A DNA stretch of 64,000 nt from Psilocybe azurescens (GCA_023853785.1 JAJIRX010000852.1:151957-215956); one strand, 5' to 3'; shown: positions 24,843 through 37,044, counted from the first letter of the stretch. Numbers and translations: made by a program. The notes: generated from the letters alone by a model not told the origin.

Positions 24843-27153
24843 ATGCTTCCTCTCACCGTACTTGCACTCTTCTTGACTCTTTCACCGGCATCTGCGCTGT
24901 GGCCACTCCCCCGGCAGATCTCCAAAGGCTCTACTGCTCTCAAACTTTCACCCTCGTTCAATATCAAGCTTTCTGACATAAAAATGCGCCCAAAGATCTT
25001 AGTGACGCTGCTGCGCGTACCTCCAACTATCTCCGCAACGACAAACTCCAGGCACTTGTGGTCGACCGCGGCGCATCCTCCGCAGAACGCGTCGCGGCAG
25101 CCAAATCGTTAAAGACTCTCAGTGTGTCGCTCGTATCTTCATCCAAGACAGTCAGGAGCATCTCGCAGGAAGCTATCGCTCCGCTCGAGTCGCGAGTCGA
25201 GGGTTATACGCTAATTATACCTGCGGATGGCTCGGACGCGACTCTCCGGGCCAATTCCACTCTTGGTCTGTTCCGAGGGTTAACCACCTTTGAACAGTTG
25301 TGGTATGAGTGGGACGGCAGCAGTTATTCCCTTGAAGCGCCATTCAACATCGTGGATTCTCCTGCATATGTGCGTATTCGTTGTTATTCTCTTTTAATTT
25401 GATACTGATTGAGGCCTCGTACTGTTAGCCTTACCGCGGATTTATGTTGGACACTGCAAGGAACTAGTGCGTAGTTGCCTCATCAAAGCTCCAATTCTTT
25501 AATTTTAATCTTCCTTCCACATCAGCTTCCCCGTTGCGGATATCAAACGCACTCTAGACGCGATGAGCTGGGTCAAGGTGAACTTGATTTCAGAGACAGA
25601 ACTTAGAGCACGAAAATTAAACAAACAGCTATTCAGATCAATACACTTCATTGGCACGTTGTAGATTCCCAATCCTTCCCTTTGCAAGTTCCAGGCTTCC
25701 TTGAGCTGTCTCAAAAGGTGCTTACAACGCCCGCTCCGTCTACACCGCCTCAGACGTGAAGGGCATCGTAGATTATGCTGCTGCAGTGAGTCACTCGTAA
25801 CAAGATCGAAAGTCAACCATCTTAATGACTTCATTGATTTCTTAGCGCGGTATCGACGTTGTCGCCGAGATAGACACTCCAGGTCATACATCCGCGATCT
25901 CTAAGTCTTTCCCGGAACACATTGCCTGCCCAGAAGCTTCCCCATGGACCCAGTTTGCCAACGGTACAAATATAATTCTGAATGTTTGCTAAATAGATCC
26001 CTCATTGATCGCTTCATGCACAGAACCTCCTGCTGGTCAACTCCGTCTTGCGAATCCTGCCACTGTTAACTTCACGGCCTCTCTGCTCACCTCTGCCGCG
26101 TCTCTCTTCCGCTCCAGCTATTTTGGAACAGGTGGAGATGAAATCAACCTTAACTGTTATACACAGGACAACCAAACTCAATCCGAGCTCAGTAAGTTGC
26201 TCATATACACGAGAATGTAATTGAGTTGAATTTCGATCTAGCTGCCCAGGGTAAGACTTTGGACGAAGCCTTGGATGCCTTCACGCAAGTTAGCCATAAA
26301 GCACTGAAAGCCGTAGGAAAGACTGCTGTCGTCTGGGAAGGTATGCATGGTGTCCTTTCAGGATGAAGTATAAGACACACCTTTATTGATATATACTCGG
26401 ACAGAGATGCTCCTGGTCCATCCAGTGACTCTTGCAAACGATACACTTGTCATGTAAGTGAGCTGTCCTACCTTCGATTAATCGAAGCTCTGTTGACATT
26501 GATACGCATTCGCAGGGTTTGGATATCGTCTGATAATGTGGCCGCTGTTGTCCAAAAAGGATTTCAGGTCATTCACGCAGCCAGCGACTACTTCTACCTC
26601 GACTGCGGACACGGAGGCTGGGTCGGCCAGAATCCGTTGGGCAATAGCTGGTGTGATCCTTTCAAAACATGGCAGAAGGTATGATATTAGGTATTGCGTT
26701 CATTCGCCGGTATTCTGAACTGGGTCTTGTAGGCTTACTCTTTCGATCCTCTGGCTAACCTGACTACTGACCAACATCACCTTGTCCAAGGAGGTGAGTC
26801 GATGGTTGCGGCCAGTCCGCCCTCAGTATGTATGCGCTGACATTTCAATTAGGTCAACACCTGCTGTGGACTGAACAATCAGGTCCGGCGAACTTGGATA
26901 GCATTGTGTGGCCTCGTGCCGCGACTTCTGCTGAGGTATGCTACAGCATTGGCATAGCTCGCTACACGCTCTCCCAGAGCTAACTGAAATTTCTGCATAG
27001 GTCTTTTGGTCAGGGTCGGGGGGCGACATTGGGGCAGCTCTTCCTCGTCTTCATGATATTGCATATCGCTTCAACCAACGCGGTGTCAAAGCCATCGCTC
27101 TGCAGCCGGAATGGTGTGCGTTGCGACCTGGAGCATGCGATTTGAATGCGTGA
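24843..27153 (+). CDS. secreted GH20 beta-N-acetylhexosaminidase
   Basis: Removes terminal N-acetylglucosamine from chitin fragments and glycans, outside the cell or in the wall. ATG 24843 starts a signal peptide (MLPLTVLALFLTLSPASAL) followed by WPLPRQISKG, the usual first motif of fungal GH20 enzymes. The N-terminal GH20b domain runs through EGYTLIIPADGSD and LGLFRGLTTFEQLWY. The catalytic barrel has YRGFMLDTARNYFPV, INTLHWHVVDSQSFPLQ, GIDVVAEIDTPGHTSA, the catalytic Asp-Glu pair in FGTGGDEINLNCY, VVWEEMLL, VIHAASDYFYLDCGHGGW, LWTEQSGPANLDS and VWPRAATSAEVFWSG. About ten short introns. The frame shifts by one base at A5 24980-24984 and at AAAAGG 25713-25718; reading across restores KNAPKDLSDAAART and LSQKGAYNARSVY. 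Ends RPGACDLNA at 27153. Otherwise full length. Confidence 0.9.
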
Positions 27154-27595
27154 TTGAGTGGTGGTTGACAATTGTACCGTTGGACTGTTATTTATAGGCC
27201 AATATACGTGACGCGTGTCTTCGTTCGAACAAACGGATGCTAATTATTCACCTCGGGAGGTCAAGGGAAAATGACACGAGGGTTAGTGTAATCTAGGGAT
27301 CATGTCTTCTGAATATGATTTCAGAGGCGACCTCACCTTACTCTAGATGATAGGAAAGCCTCCCGCACGAATGAGAATGGGCTGAAAAGGTCTGTTATTT
27401 AACAGAGCTGTAGATGGATAACAGGACTCGATCCTTTTATTAATAATTTCCATCATGACTTGCATCCGATACAGAAGAAACAAAAAAAAAGAACCAGAAA
27501 AAGGATAACATCAACATATCTATCGGCTGCCATGGGCCTTGATTATACTCCATCCATATTTTATCGGGAGCACCTAGAGGCTTCCTAGATTGAGA
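27154..27595. other. convergent 3' spacer, 27.2-27.6 kb
   Basis: Holds the 3' UTRs of the hexosaminidase (+) and the epsin (-). Contains an A-rich stretch near 27480. No gene. Confidence 0.5.
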
Positions 27596-29603
27596 TTACA
27601 GGAGGAGATCATCGTCGCCGGCAGACGATGGAGGTGCGCCGTTGCCAAACCCACCGAATGCAGGCTTAGGTTGTCCAGGCTGTTGGCCTCCCCATAGACC
27701 AGCCATCGCCTTTTCCTTTTCCAGGTCCTTGATTGACTTGCCGGTGCCGGTGCTGGCGGCGGGCTTGGATGACATGGGGCCGCCCATCGAGAGAGACCAC
27801 AGGTCGTCGAAGTTCGCGCTTTTAGCAGGAGCGGCTGCGGGAGGCTTGGGTGACGTGCTTGAGGCGGGAGAGAATCCGGATGGCGTAGATTTCATAGGCG
27901 CCATGGGAGAGGAGAATTGCCCGGGTTGAGAGTATGAAGGCGTTTGGCGATGTCCGCCCATGCCCATGCCCATGCCGCTCGAGGCAGCACCGCCACTCAT
28001 ATTCATGCTCATACCCATGCCCATGCCCATGCCCATGCCCATACCATAACCAGCAGGCGGCTGTACGAATCCGGTGTTGACAGGTTGCTGAACGGGTGGT
28101 GATGGTGAGTTGAGCATGTCTATGAGGGTGGCTTTCCTGGCTGCACCCGGGGCGATTGCATTATTCACTTGTATAGGTGCAGCTTGAAAGTCATTAAAAT
28201 CGTCATCTGTTGTACATTTCATTAGCATTCGATGATCATCAGCCAACCGGGGGCAATGACTGACCATCAATTCCAACACTTTGATTAGAAACGACTGGCA
28301 GAGCTTTGTTCACTGCCACAGGGGGGTGCAGGTGCAGGTGCAGGTGCTCCAAATGTGTCGTCGTCGAGCCCGCCTAGCAAATCTTCGACTGGGGCCGGGG
28401 GAGGTGGTGGTGGTGGAGCTGTGGCTTTCCTCACGGGTGTACGAACGGAGTTCGACCTTACGGGGCTGGGAGCATGCGATACTTCGTCGTCTCCAGCATT
28501 GTATTCTTCATACCCGCGACGAGTGTCGCTATGAGAGGAGCTGCCTCCGCCACCTCCTCGACTGCTGCTACCACCGGTGCGATAATCTGTTCACGTTAGT
28601 AAGATATATTGACAGACTGCGATAAGAGTATCCTCACCATTGCTATAATTGCCGTAAGTTGAACCTCCACCTCCGCCCAAGCTATCACTTCCGAAGCCAC
28701 CATATCGCCCGCCTCCACTGGACTCAAAGTTCACGCCGTCATTACCAACACCAATATATTTGCTTTTATTGGCCTTGGCCTTTCGACGCTCTGCCCGTAT
28801 TTTTTCTACATCGGAGAGTAATTCAACAAGTTCCCGAGAACGGTTGCGGACTACGCAAAGAAACCATAAGTTGATCAAATCGAGTAATTAAATTGGTGGG
28901 GTACGTGCCATTAATTCCTTCGTCTTTTCCTTTGTCGTCAATGTAATGGAAATTTCTGAGCATCTTAAGAGTCGATATGTGAGATCGAGCATCATCGACG
29001 ACACGTTCTGATCCATGTTTGATGAGATATTCAAGAAGTTGGAGGGCCTATTTGTGCGTTAGTAATGTGAACAAATATCTGTCAGATGTATACAAACCTT
29101 GTAAATTTGGCGCCATTGTCGGGCCTCTTTCTCCATGAATCGTGAGTAGATGCTGGGCATGATCTCATTGAAGTATTGGCTAAATTGCGGAAGAAATTAA
29201 AAACATTGTGCGGTTACAAGAAATCCTATACCCACAAGTGGAAAGTTCTATATTTCATTTCTAGGTTAGAATGGTCAGAAAGAATTTGAGCGATGCTTAT
29301 GCATACCCTTGAGCGATCTCTTGCATCAGCGTTGAGCTTGCACCCCTGGAGCGAGAGATCAGGAATCAAGTCACATTTATACTAAGTAGAGTTACACACC
29401 AAGGATCGTCGTTGGTCGCTTCCCTAACTTTTGCCTCCATCTCACTGACATTCAGGACGACGTTCTTCGCCTAAGCCCAACCTCGTCAGCACAAGCCTCC
29501 TCCTAATGAAAGCACTAAAGGCACGGACCTGGTTGTACATGCTCTTGATATCATAAAGCGTGATGTTTTGCAAAGTAGACGAGAGAGATTCGAGTTTGTC
29601 CAT
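27596..29603 (-). CDS. ENTH-domain clathrin adaptor, ENT3/epsinR-like
   Basis: ATG 29603 gives MDKLESLSSTLQNITLYDI, then the ENTH domain: AKNVVLNVSEMEAKVREATN, DDPWGASSTLMQEIAQ, IMPSIYSRFMEKEARQWRQI, YKALQLLEYLIKHGSERVVD, HISTLKMLRNFHYIDDKGKD, ELVELLSDVEKIRAER. It binds phosphoinositides at trans-Golgi or endosome membranes. The tail has a glycine/serine segment, a proline-rich segment, DDDFNDFQAAP (an acidic-phenylalanine motif of the kind bound by GGA and AP-1 gamma-ear domains), a Gly-Met repeat, and NFDDLWSLSM. The DFNDF motif favours an Ent3/epsinR role over endocytic Ent1/2. At 28321-28326 a run of six G (C6 in the coding strand) puts the proline-rich exon out of frame; one fewer or two more bases restores PVAVNKALPVVSNQSVG. 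Seven or more exons. Confidence 0.85.
28011..28046 (-). repeat. hexanucleotide tandem repeat coding for Gly-Met in the epsin tail
   Basis: At least five near-perfect copies of CCCATG (ATGGGC on the coding strand) encode a (Gly-Met) run. A second short block lies at about 27955-27975. Such in-frame hexamers can vary in copy number without breaking the gene. Confidence 0.8.
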
Positions 29604-30217
29604 GATGACCGACTATAACTCTGGGAAGAGCAGCAAAGGCTTTATTAGTTATTCGTTCTGGTCAACCTTCACCTCGGCACTGACGGTCGCGTTGCGGCCG
29701 TGACCTGTCACCGCTATCTAGTCACGTGTTTTCAGTCAGGGGCACCTAAAGACAATGGACTCTGAAGGCTTTGAGTTTGGAATAGGCTTTCAAGCAATTT
29801 TTGTTGCGATAATTCAGACAGGGAATAGGTACATGCGCCAATAATATCTCAGAGCCTCCTCTTAATGTGCAAACAAGCGCCGAAAAAAAGCCAGACCAGC
29901 CAGACTGGTGCATATATTTTTGATTTAACAAACCCGCTAGAACGAATATGAACTTCAATCGTGTTCCAGCTTGCGGCTTCATAAAATTTGTAGCAGTTAA
30001 ACTGTCGTTGAAGAGCAGGTGGATACGTCCCCGAGAGATCCGTGAAGACCAAAGATGAGTTCAATCGGATTTAGAAGTCCTACGATTTACATATATATTA
30101 AAATAGAGTTGTTCTTTTTCACCCAACTGTACGTTTGTCTGATACGCATACATTTTCAAACGCAATATTCACACATAGGCGATATATAGCTGATGGGATC
30201 CAGATAAGCATTTAACG
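29604..30217. other. divergent intergenic region, 29.6-30.2 kb
   Basis: Contains the promoters of the epsin (-) and the serine-rich protein (+). A minus-strand frame at 29746-30064 is not supported by a domain. Nothing else seen. Confidence 0.4.
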
Positions 30218-31561
30218 GTGGCAACGACCTATCAGCTTGTTGTAAATGATGTTGTTGCTGCGTCAAGGGAGAAAAGCCTACAAGAATGGCACCCAAGCAG
30301 TACACCCATCCTTGATGGAACAAAAATACACCCTGATCTCAACTCACTTGCAGAAGAGCTTGAGTTGTCTCACGGGCATAGTCGTCATTTGTATAACCAG
30401 GAGTTCGATACAGAACATCTCGAAAACGACACGGCGGTTTTTGAAGGGCTTCAACCCAGTACAAGAAGTCGACGTTTACAAAAGGAAGCTTATAGAGGGT
30501 GCATGGACAATACGGGCCACATATCAGATCAAAATTCGCTTGAAGAAGCAAAAAACAGCCATGCAGAAGTATATACCAGCATTTCACAACAGGATCAAAA
30601 GGAGTCGCATGGGCAAGATGTGATAAACGACAGCCCTTCTCAGCCTTCAAACATCATTCAGTCAGTAGACGAGTCCGCTGGATATACGAAGGCCAGCACT
30701 ATCATGAGATGGTCGACATTCGGTAGGCGCCCTGATTCTGGAGAGCGCAGCACGCCGGAATCCACAAGTCAATCCAGCCTGAGTCAGTCTCAGAGTTTTG
30801 TAACATGCCTTCCCTACGCGTCGTCTTCAAGTATCCAGCCTCAAACACCCATATCTCAGACACGCTCTGGTTACTTATCAACTCCGCATTCCTGTTCAAC
30901 CGTATCCAACAACCCTGCGATAGAAACCGACATTCCCTCACCACACACATTTGGCATGCCTACGCCACCACAATCGTCTTCCAAAGGCTCTTCGTACTTC
31001 ACTTTCAAGGAAGTTCCGCCTCCATTACCTCCACTGAATCATCCGGCTTTCCAGGAGGTGTCAAACACCATCAGGGTGGCTTCCAACATGCATAAATTTC
31101 CAAGTCATCCTGGAGTAGATGAGCATGGCGTTATTCTAGACAGATACAGGCGATATACCTACTCTCTCCCGACGTTGGCGCGTCCGAAAAGTATCACAAC
31201 GTCAAGGATCGGAAGCCCGAAAAGTACCGCGAAGAAGCAGACACGACCGAGAGCAAAATCAAGTTCTGCTCGAGAGAGCACCAGTACCAACAAGGAAGAT
31301 CCCACTTCTTTTGATCCCACTCCTCACCCAAACAAGTTCAAAACCCATAGAAAGAATCAAAGCAAAAGCAGCATCGCGAGTAGCAGAAGATCCAGTGCTG
31401 AATACAGTGCAAAACAAGCCTCGTCAATCGGACATGAACTGATGCAAGACGGATGTTGGGAGGTTCAAGTATCCAAGGAGATGGTTCGACTTGCGTTGGG
31501 AGAAGGAGTACAACAAAGAGTTGAAACAAAGCCTGCGAACTTGGAAGACGCGACGTCCTAG
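30193..31561 (+). CDS. serine-rich hypothetical protein
   Basis: An uninterrupted frame from about 30198 to the stop at 31561 encodes about 450 residues, mostly polar and probably disordered, with serine/threonine-rich stretches (RSTPESTSQSSLSQSQ), a proline patch KEVPPPLPPLNHPAFQEV and the most conserved-looking segment DEHGVILDRYRRYTYSLP. The C-terminus ends in an amphipathic helix (WEVQVSKEMVRLALGEG). I recognise no domain. The frame has no in-frame ATG at its start. ATG 30193 would enter it if GGG at 30195-30197 were GG, giving MDPDKHLTVATTYQLVVNDV, so a one-base slip or an unseen first exon is likely. Expression is plausible but unproven. Confidence 0.5.
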
Positions 31562-31957
31562 TCAAGGCGTGCCTGCTTCCACTTATGGAAGGGCACGAGG
31601 CGAAAACGTGGGTTTCTCTTGCACATTTAGTGTCACGATATCGCCCCCTCACATCCGCAACCGTTCCTTTCATCCTTGTTTTCTTTATTTTTTTTTAAAG
31701 CAGTGGACTGGTGAGGCGTCGCGACTAGGCTCTCCCTTTCTTCTGCAAGGTGAGTCCTGTCTCAGTGGCATCAGTCACGTCAGACTCTTCAAAGACTCGG
31801 GTTAACGATCTCTGGTTTGTGGGAATTTTACAGATACCCTCTCAGATAATTTAACGGATAAGCAAGTATCCAACGATCTTATAGCAAAGGCTCAGGTCTA
31901 CCTCTGGGCGCAGAGTACCGAGCCTAGCCGCAGAAAAAATATTTACGAGACGACGTC
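31562..31957. other. intergenic region, 31.6-32.0 kb
   Basis: Spacer between two plus-strand genes containing a T-rich run near 31683-31698. No gene seen. Confidence 0.5.
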
Positions 31958-33358
31958 ATGTCCAATGGAGATTCCAAAATCTCCCCCACTGGCTTTTCAG
32001 CAAAAATAATGAGGAAGGAAAAGGAAGGAACCCGAAGCGGGGATCCTCTCCTTCTGGCTCTCATTCACGAAGGGGGAGGAATCAGAGCCAAAAGCACTCC
32101 CTCACGAACGCGAACGCCGTCGCCGCAACCTGCAAGACTTGACACAGGTTCCCGTTCAGGCTCCATTCAAGGCTCTTCTTCGCTTCTTGTACCCCCATCT
32201 CTATCAGTGATATCGGCTACTCCTGAAGTGTCGCCAGTCTCCCCGTCGCGCAGGACGTACCACAAGTCAACGCCAACGATGCCCACGTCGTCGGTTCTGC
32301 GGACACCAAGCACGCCGCCTGTCATTGAAAAGTCACATTCAAGTGGGTCGGCATCTGGCAAGAGAAAAGCGGACGAAGCAGGTGTGAGCGGCGATAAGAC
32401 ACCCCCAAGGAGCCCAAAGAGAGCCCCGAGCGACGTTTGCACCTGAACCTCGGGAGTACGTCGTATTGCATTTTTCTTTGTTCCAAGCTCTGTACAACCG
32501 ATGATTTACTGTGATTCCCTTTTCCTTTTCCGGTATTAGCCCATCGGGCTTCAGGCAATTCTGCAACCTCTACACATGCTCCTTCGTCCTTCAATCGCAG
32601 CAAACGAGTGCGATTGTCAAGTGTGCAGGACGGGAAGCCGGGTTCGCGCTCTGGCTCGCGCGCTGGCAGTACTCTTCCTACACCTGATGACAGCCCGCCC
32701 AATGCCAAGTCTACGGGGTCATGGTCCAGCAAGGGGAGCCACGGTCCGATGTCAGCGTCGTCCCATGGATATATTAATAGACCTCCTGCCCCGTCGGCCA
32801 GCTATGCTTCGCAATCGCATACCCAACGCGCACCGTCGAGACGCAGTCTCTCGCAGGCGTCCATTCCCATATCTGCGCTGATCTCGCCTCATGCCCCTTC
32901 CATTAGCCATTCTGGAAATTTTCATATGCGTGACCCACGGAAACCGAATCCTATCCAGAGCACGCCTTGGACGTTGTCCTTTCCTTCACATGTGCAAGAA
33001 GACGAATCGCGGTGGTCACGGGCGGGGTGGGTGGAACGAGGCGGAAGTCCGTTGCATGTTTGGTTGTTTTTCATCGGATTTATCGTGTTTCCTCTCTGGT
33101 GGATCGCCGCGCTGTTTATTCCTATTCCACCTACACGACGGCTTGGAGGTACGGATGCTGAGAAAAGCGTAATATTAGACGATCCTCAGGTTGAACATGG
33201 TGCGTGAAGATGTCCTCTTATTTCATGTGTATGGGTACTGAGGTTTCCCTTTGGTCGTTCTAGATACAAAATCATGGCGAACCCGATGTCGTGTCATGGC
33301 AATTGTGTCTGTGTTCACTTATATTCCATTTATCGTTCTCGTTGCAGTCTTCGCGTAA
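31958..33358 (+). CDS. serine-rich protein with C-terminal two-span membrane domain (unknown function)
   Basis: ATG 31958 begins MSNGDSKISPTGFSAKIMRK, followed by a long Ser/Thr/Pro-rich, basic, probably disordered and nuclear-type region (SGKRKADEAG, PRSPKRAP, SKRVRLSSVQDGKPGS). The C-terminus is a compact block: PLHVWLFFIGFIVFPLWW, then ALFIPIPPTRRLGGTDAEK, VILDDPQVEHDTKSWRTRCR and VSVFTYIPFIVLVAVFA, giving two predicted membrane spans. The last intron (GTGCGT..TTCTAG) joins VEH to DTKSWRTR in phase. The first junction is unsure: a donor GTGTGA after KADEA (near 32380) joined to the acceptor TATTAG at about 32540 keeps the frame but makes a 160-base intron, long for this genome; a homopolymer slip is the alternative. 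The membrane block looks conserved-protein-like, but I cannot name it. Confidence 0.55.
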
Positions 33359-34090
33359 AGGACTCCCGCCGCGTTCTCTCCCCTTATTTATGTTCTAGCC
33401 GCCAAATGCCCCGTTTCTCCCGCTGTAATGTCTAACACCGCATCCACGACCTCACTACCCTACCCTCCCTGATCAGTTCAGAATCCTCCACAAATTATCG
33501 ACATGACGTTTCGTTCCCAACACTCCAACTCCGCGCTTCGCATGCTCTCTTGCCTCGTTATCTTGCATTAACTCATCCGACCCATTAACCTCATCCGTTC
33601 TCCAACCACGCTTCTTGTTTTCCTGCCTGCCATCCAATAGCCATTATTTAAAATGGACTACGGACTAGTCTGTCGTTACCAATCAAACCCAGCCACTCTT
33701 TTTTTTCTGTCAAGTTCTCATTACCATACTGGTGCATTATATTATGTATGGCTTATGTCTTTGTACATTAGACCATAGATTTGTTGTACCTTCTTCCATT
33801 TTCTTCTTACTGTATATGATGTACACATTATATCGGTAGGATAGAAACAAAATAATATGTGATATGTAAAGGTCCCGCGCATATGCGGGATCGTGACCCA
33901 TTCAAATGCGATGAGTTAGCCAGCGACTGACATTCGCTATGTGATCTGTTATAGACACAAATCCCTTTCCAAACGAAATTTGCTGGTGCATTATCGTTTA
34001 TGTAAAGGTTTGTCTTGTGTTTGAATCTTGACGGGAGACTGGAGTTGTGCAAGGATCAACCAGTGTGCAAATGCAATGTCATGTCGTTAA
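33359..34090. other. convergent 3' spacer, 33.4-34.1 kb
   Basis: Pyrimidine-rich sequence after the serine-rich membrane protein, then the 3' UTR of RPC9 on the other strand. No gene recognised. Confidence 0.5.
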
Positions 34091-34958
34091 TCAGTCTTCG
34101 TCCATTTCAAGGTCGCCTTCGACGCCTGCGCCTGCTCCTCCGTCATCGTATAGTTCTTCGTCGTATACAGCGTCGGCATCTTCATCCCATGTATCGTTTT
34201 CATTAATCATGACGATGTTCTCAGAGGCGTTTGCATCTGGCACATGCTCAGTTATTCCGTTAGCGGTGGTAGTTTTGCTCGTTGAAGGCACAGATGCTTC
34301 AACGTAACCTAAAATTTCGTCGATCTGTTCACCGAGCCTATCTTCGAGTTCTTCGACAATCTAAAGTCCAAGAAGATGTAAAGAGGTTAGGCTTCAATAC
34401 ACATGAACTGGAGAATAGTCTGCGCACAACGTAGAGTTCTACCGGAAGGGTTGGTGCGAGGTTTACGATCTGCAACTTCTCTGCTTTTGTGAGGGAGAAA
34501 GGTGCGAGATTCTTGACAAGCGTCGTGATCCCTTCCCTCAGTCTGAGATGCCGTTGGGAGATAGTCCGCTGAGAGATATTTAATCGCCTATAAAGAACAG
34601 CATTGAAGTGAACGATCAAATTATCCGCCAAACGGAGTGGAACGCGAATGTTATGTACCTCCACCTCGATAGTCCTCAAGTTTTCACTAGCTTCCAGATG
34701 AGGGTTTCCGCCCATATTGCCCACTGAGGATCCCTCCATGTGCAGTGGCAGCAGCCTCTTCCTCTTTTTTGACTCGAAGCGCAGCCTTGGTGCGCAGAAG
34801 ATTGTCGGATTCAAGTTCTCGCAGAAGCGTCAATACTTCGTGGTTGGACAGAAGCGCGGAACGGGGGTTGAGAACCTAGGTAGCATTTAGAAAAATATGT
34901 ATTCGTTATTTTCTGTAAGATGAGAAAAATTTTGGTGCATGGTTGAACGAACCTCCAT
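34091..34958 (-). CDS. RNA polymerase III subunit RPC9 (RPC17)
   Basis: RPC9 pairs with RPC8 to form the stalk of RNA polymerase III, used in tRNA and 5S rRNA initiation. The first coding exon is only ATG GAG (34958-34953). After a GTTCGT..CCTAG intron the protein reads VLNPRSALLSNHEVLTLLRE, LESDNLLRTKAALRVKKEEE, ASENLRTIEVEAIKYLSADY, LAPFSLTKAEKLQIVNLAPT and VELYVIVEELEDRLGEQIDE, matching the HRDC-like fold of this family, and ends with an acidic tail (NENDTWDEDADAVYDEELYD). Two one-base extras break the frame at CC 34694-34695 and CCC 34535-34537. Reading across both restores the sequences above. The acidic tail is longer than the core needs. Identity is good; the frame breaks are probably errors because the gene should be essential. 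Confidence 0.8.
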
Positions 34959-37044
34959 GGTCAGGAACTGACTCCGTCAGACGAAACAAACGACGGCGTC
35001 AAGCGAAAGTGTATTTGGTGCTGCTTGCATTGGATGCCATAAGCTTGTTTTGTGAGTCCCTGTCCTCGTTTTGCTTGCACTTTGCTCTTCTCCAACTCTT
35101 CTTGACATCCTTTCTGACGTGTATCTGTTATCGAAACTATGCGGCTCATTATAACAACCCTCATTATTAATGCCCTGCCCATCAAAACAATGAAAATCGT
35201 ACATTCAGCATAGCATGGTTTTGGGCATGTCTTGAACGCTTCCGTTGAATCTTTTCCGAGTCTCTGCCGAAGGCACTTTGAGGATCCATTAAGCTGACAT
35301 GTCATTGTACAGTACCTAAAAATGATCTGGGAAGGGAAGAAAAAGAAATCACACTGGAAGCTTGGTATACACACTCTCAAATATGTTTAACTGATTTCTC
35401 TGTGCGAATCTCTCGAAAGCTTTTCTCAGAAAACGACACCATCTTTTCTCGAGCTTTATGAGGTTGAATGCTCTTAATCCACATGTCTTCGTTTCATCCA
35501 CTTTCTCATAATCGCAGGCCTTGGACAGAGCTTGTGTACCATTTTTGCCCCGAGATATCCACTCGCGCGCCGAGGCCTCGCAATTGCGTACAGGTCGACT
35601 GGCTCAGATCCCTGAGTTGTAGATATTTCGGATTGAATCTCCTTTGTGTAATCAAAGGACATTAATGGAAGGCTGCCACTCGAAACAGGACGAAGGACCT
35701 AATTCCACTACATCAGCGTTGAAATGTTCTGGCGGTATATATGTGAATAGTTTTTTTTAAAACTTCTCAACCAAGATCTAATTCTTGCAGTTGCCATGAA
35801 TCCTCATAAACGGGAGGTTTTCGTTCTCTTGTCGAGGGTCTTTTTGAAAGATGTTAGAGTCCTCCTCAACAATGGCTGCCAAGGCCGCGAGAACAACAGT
35901 TTGTTTGCAAGATCTCATAGAACTCTTCTGCAATGTTCCCCGGGTACTCGTCAACTCAGTTGCTCATGATCACCTTCTCCGAATACATTGTGAGATCCTT
36001 TCGCGTCTGTATCGATGTCTTCCTCTTCCATTAGTCCGACGCCGACAGCCTTGGCTGCTATCGTAACTAACATGTAGCAATCGTCTGTAGACGCTGCAGA
36101 CTTATGAGTGGCCAGGGGTTTGAAGTCGTTTAGAATAATTTCAAAATTCAGAGGGTCAAGCATCACAATGATCTATATATCAACGAGGAATTTTTTATAA
36201 GTGACTTGAAATATCACTTCAGGTATGATTCACCCATCTTTAACTGTATATGTGGCATGCAGAAATATATGATAGGTCTATATTCGATGCGCAGCGTTGC
36301 ATAGTGTGCCCGACGTGATTAACAGATTCCGTTCGAACCAATTTCGCCGCCACCGCTTGCCACCACAGCAGATATATTTTTGGCACGGGTTGACATGTTG
36401 GTCGATTTGCGGTGATTGTGCGTTCCAATTGTTGTCAATTCAATGCCATATATACTCACCTTGAAACACGATCCAGGGGCTTCTGAGCACGCCAGTATGA
36501 CGCTTCATTGCTCGGTCCATAGGCGCTGAACAGCTTGAGGAGCATTTGATTGAAGCAAAGATGTGGAACTCCTTTGAAGCATCATGGCACAGTTCTGACG
36601 TAGGTCAATACGTCCTAGTAATGTTGATGGATTGAACACATCGCCATTTTATGAGACAGTTCCTTGAAGTATGAGTCTAGGTATATCGTAAACCTATGCA
36701 GTGAGGATAGTTGCAAGCACTGTGATTCCATTATGACATGTACTATGTTGGAGCACACTGGAGGTCGGAATCAGAAAACGTCTCCCCACAGGCACATGAG
36801 ATGAGAGTGTGATGGACGAGAGCAAGAGAGGATTCTTACGTAAAGACTTCCGCCAAACAAAGACTCAAACAAAGCACACCTCGCGATCCCAAACCCATCC
36901 AATTTAGCTGGGAATATCCACTCCATTGACCTTGCACATACATACAAGGTCGGTTCTCTACAGCACATACAACTGTGCCAGTGCTCATTACAACTTGTAA
37001 CAGAACTTTTTTTTTTTACACAACACTCGTCGCTTTCAGTGCAA
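34959..37044. other. intergenic region with possible gene remnants, 35.0-37.0 kb
   Basis: Two kilobases without a firm gene. On the minus strand around 36560-36460 a frame reads QMLLKLFSAYGPSNEASYWR followed by a good GTGAGT donor, and at 36166-35951 another reads FEIILNDFKPLATHKSAAST. They could be scattered exons of an unknown or decayed gene, but I cannot join or name them. The last 80 bases are the 5' UTR of NOT2. Confidence 0.25.
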
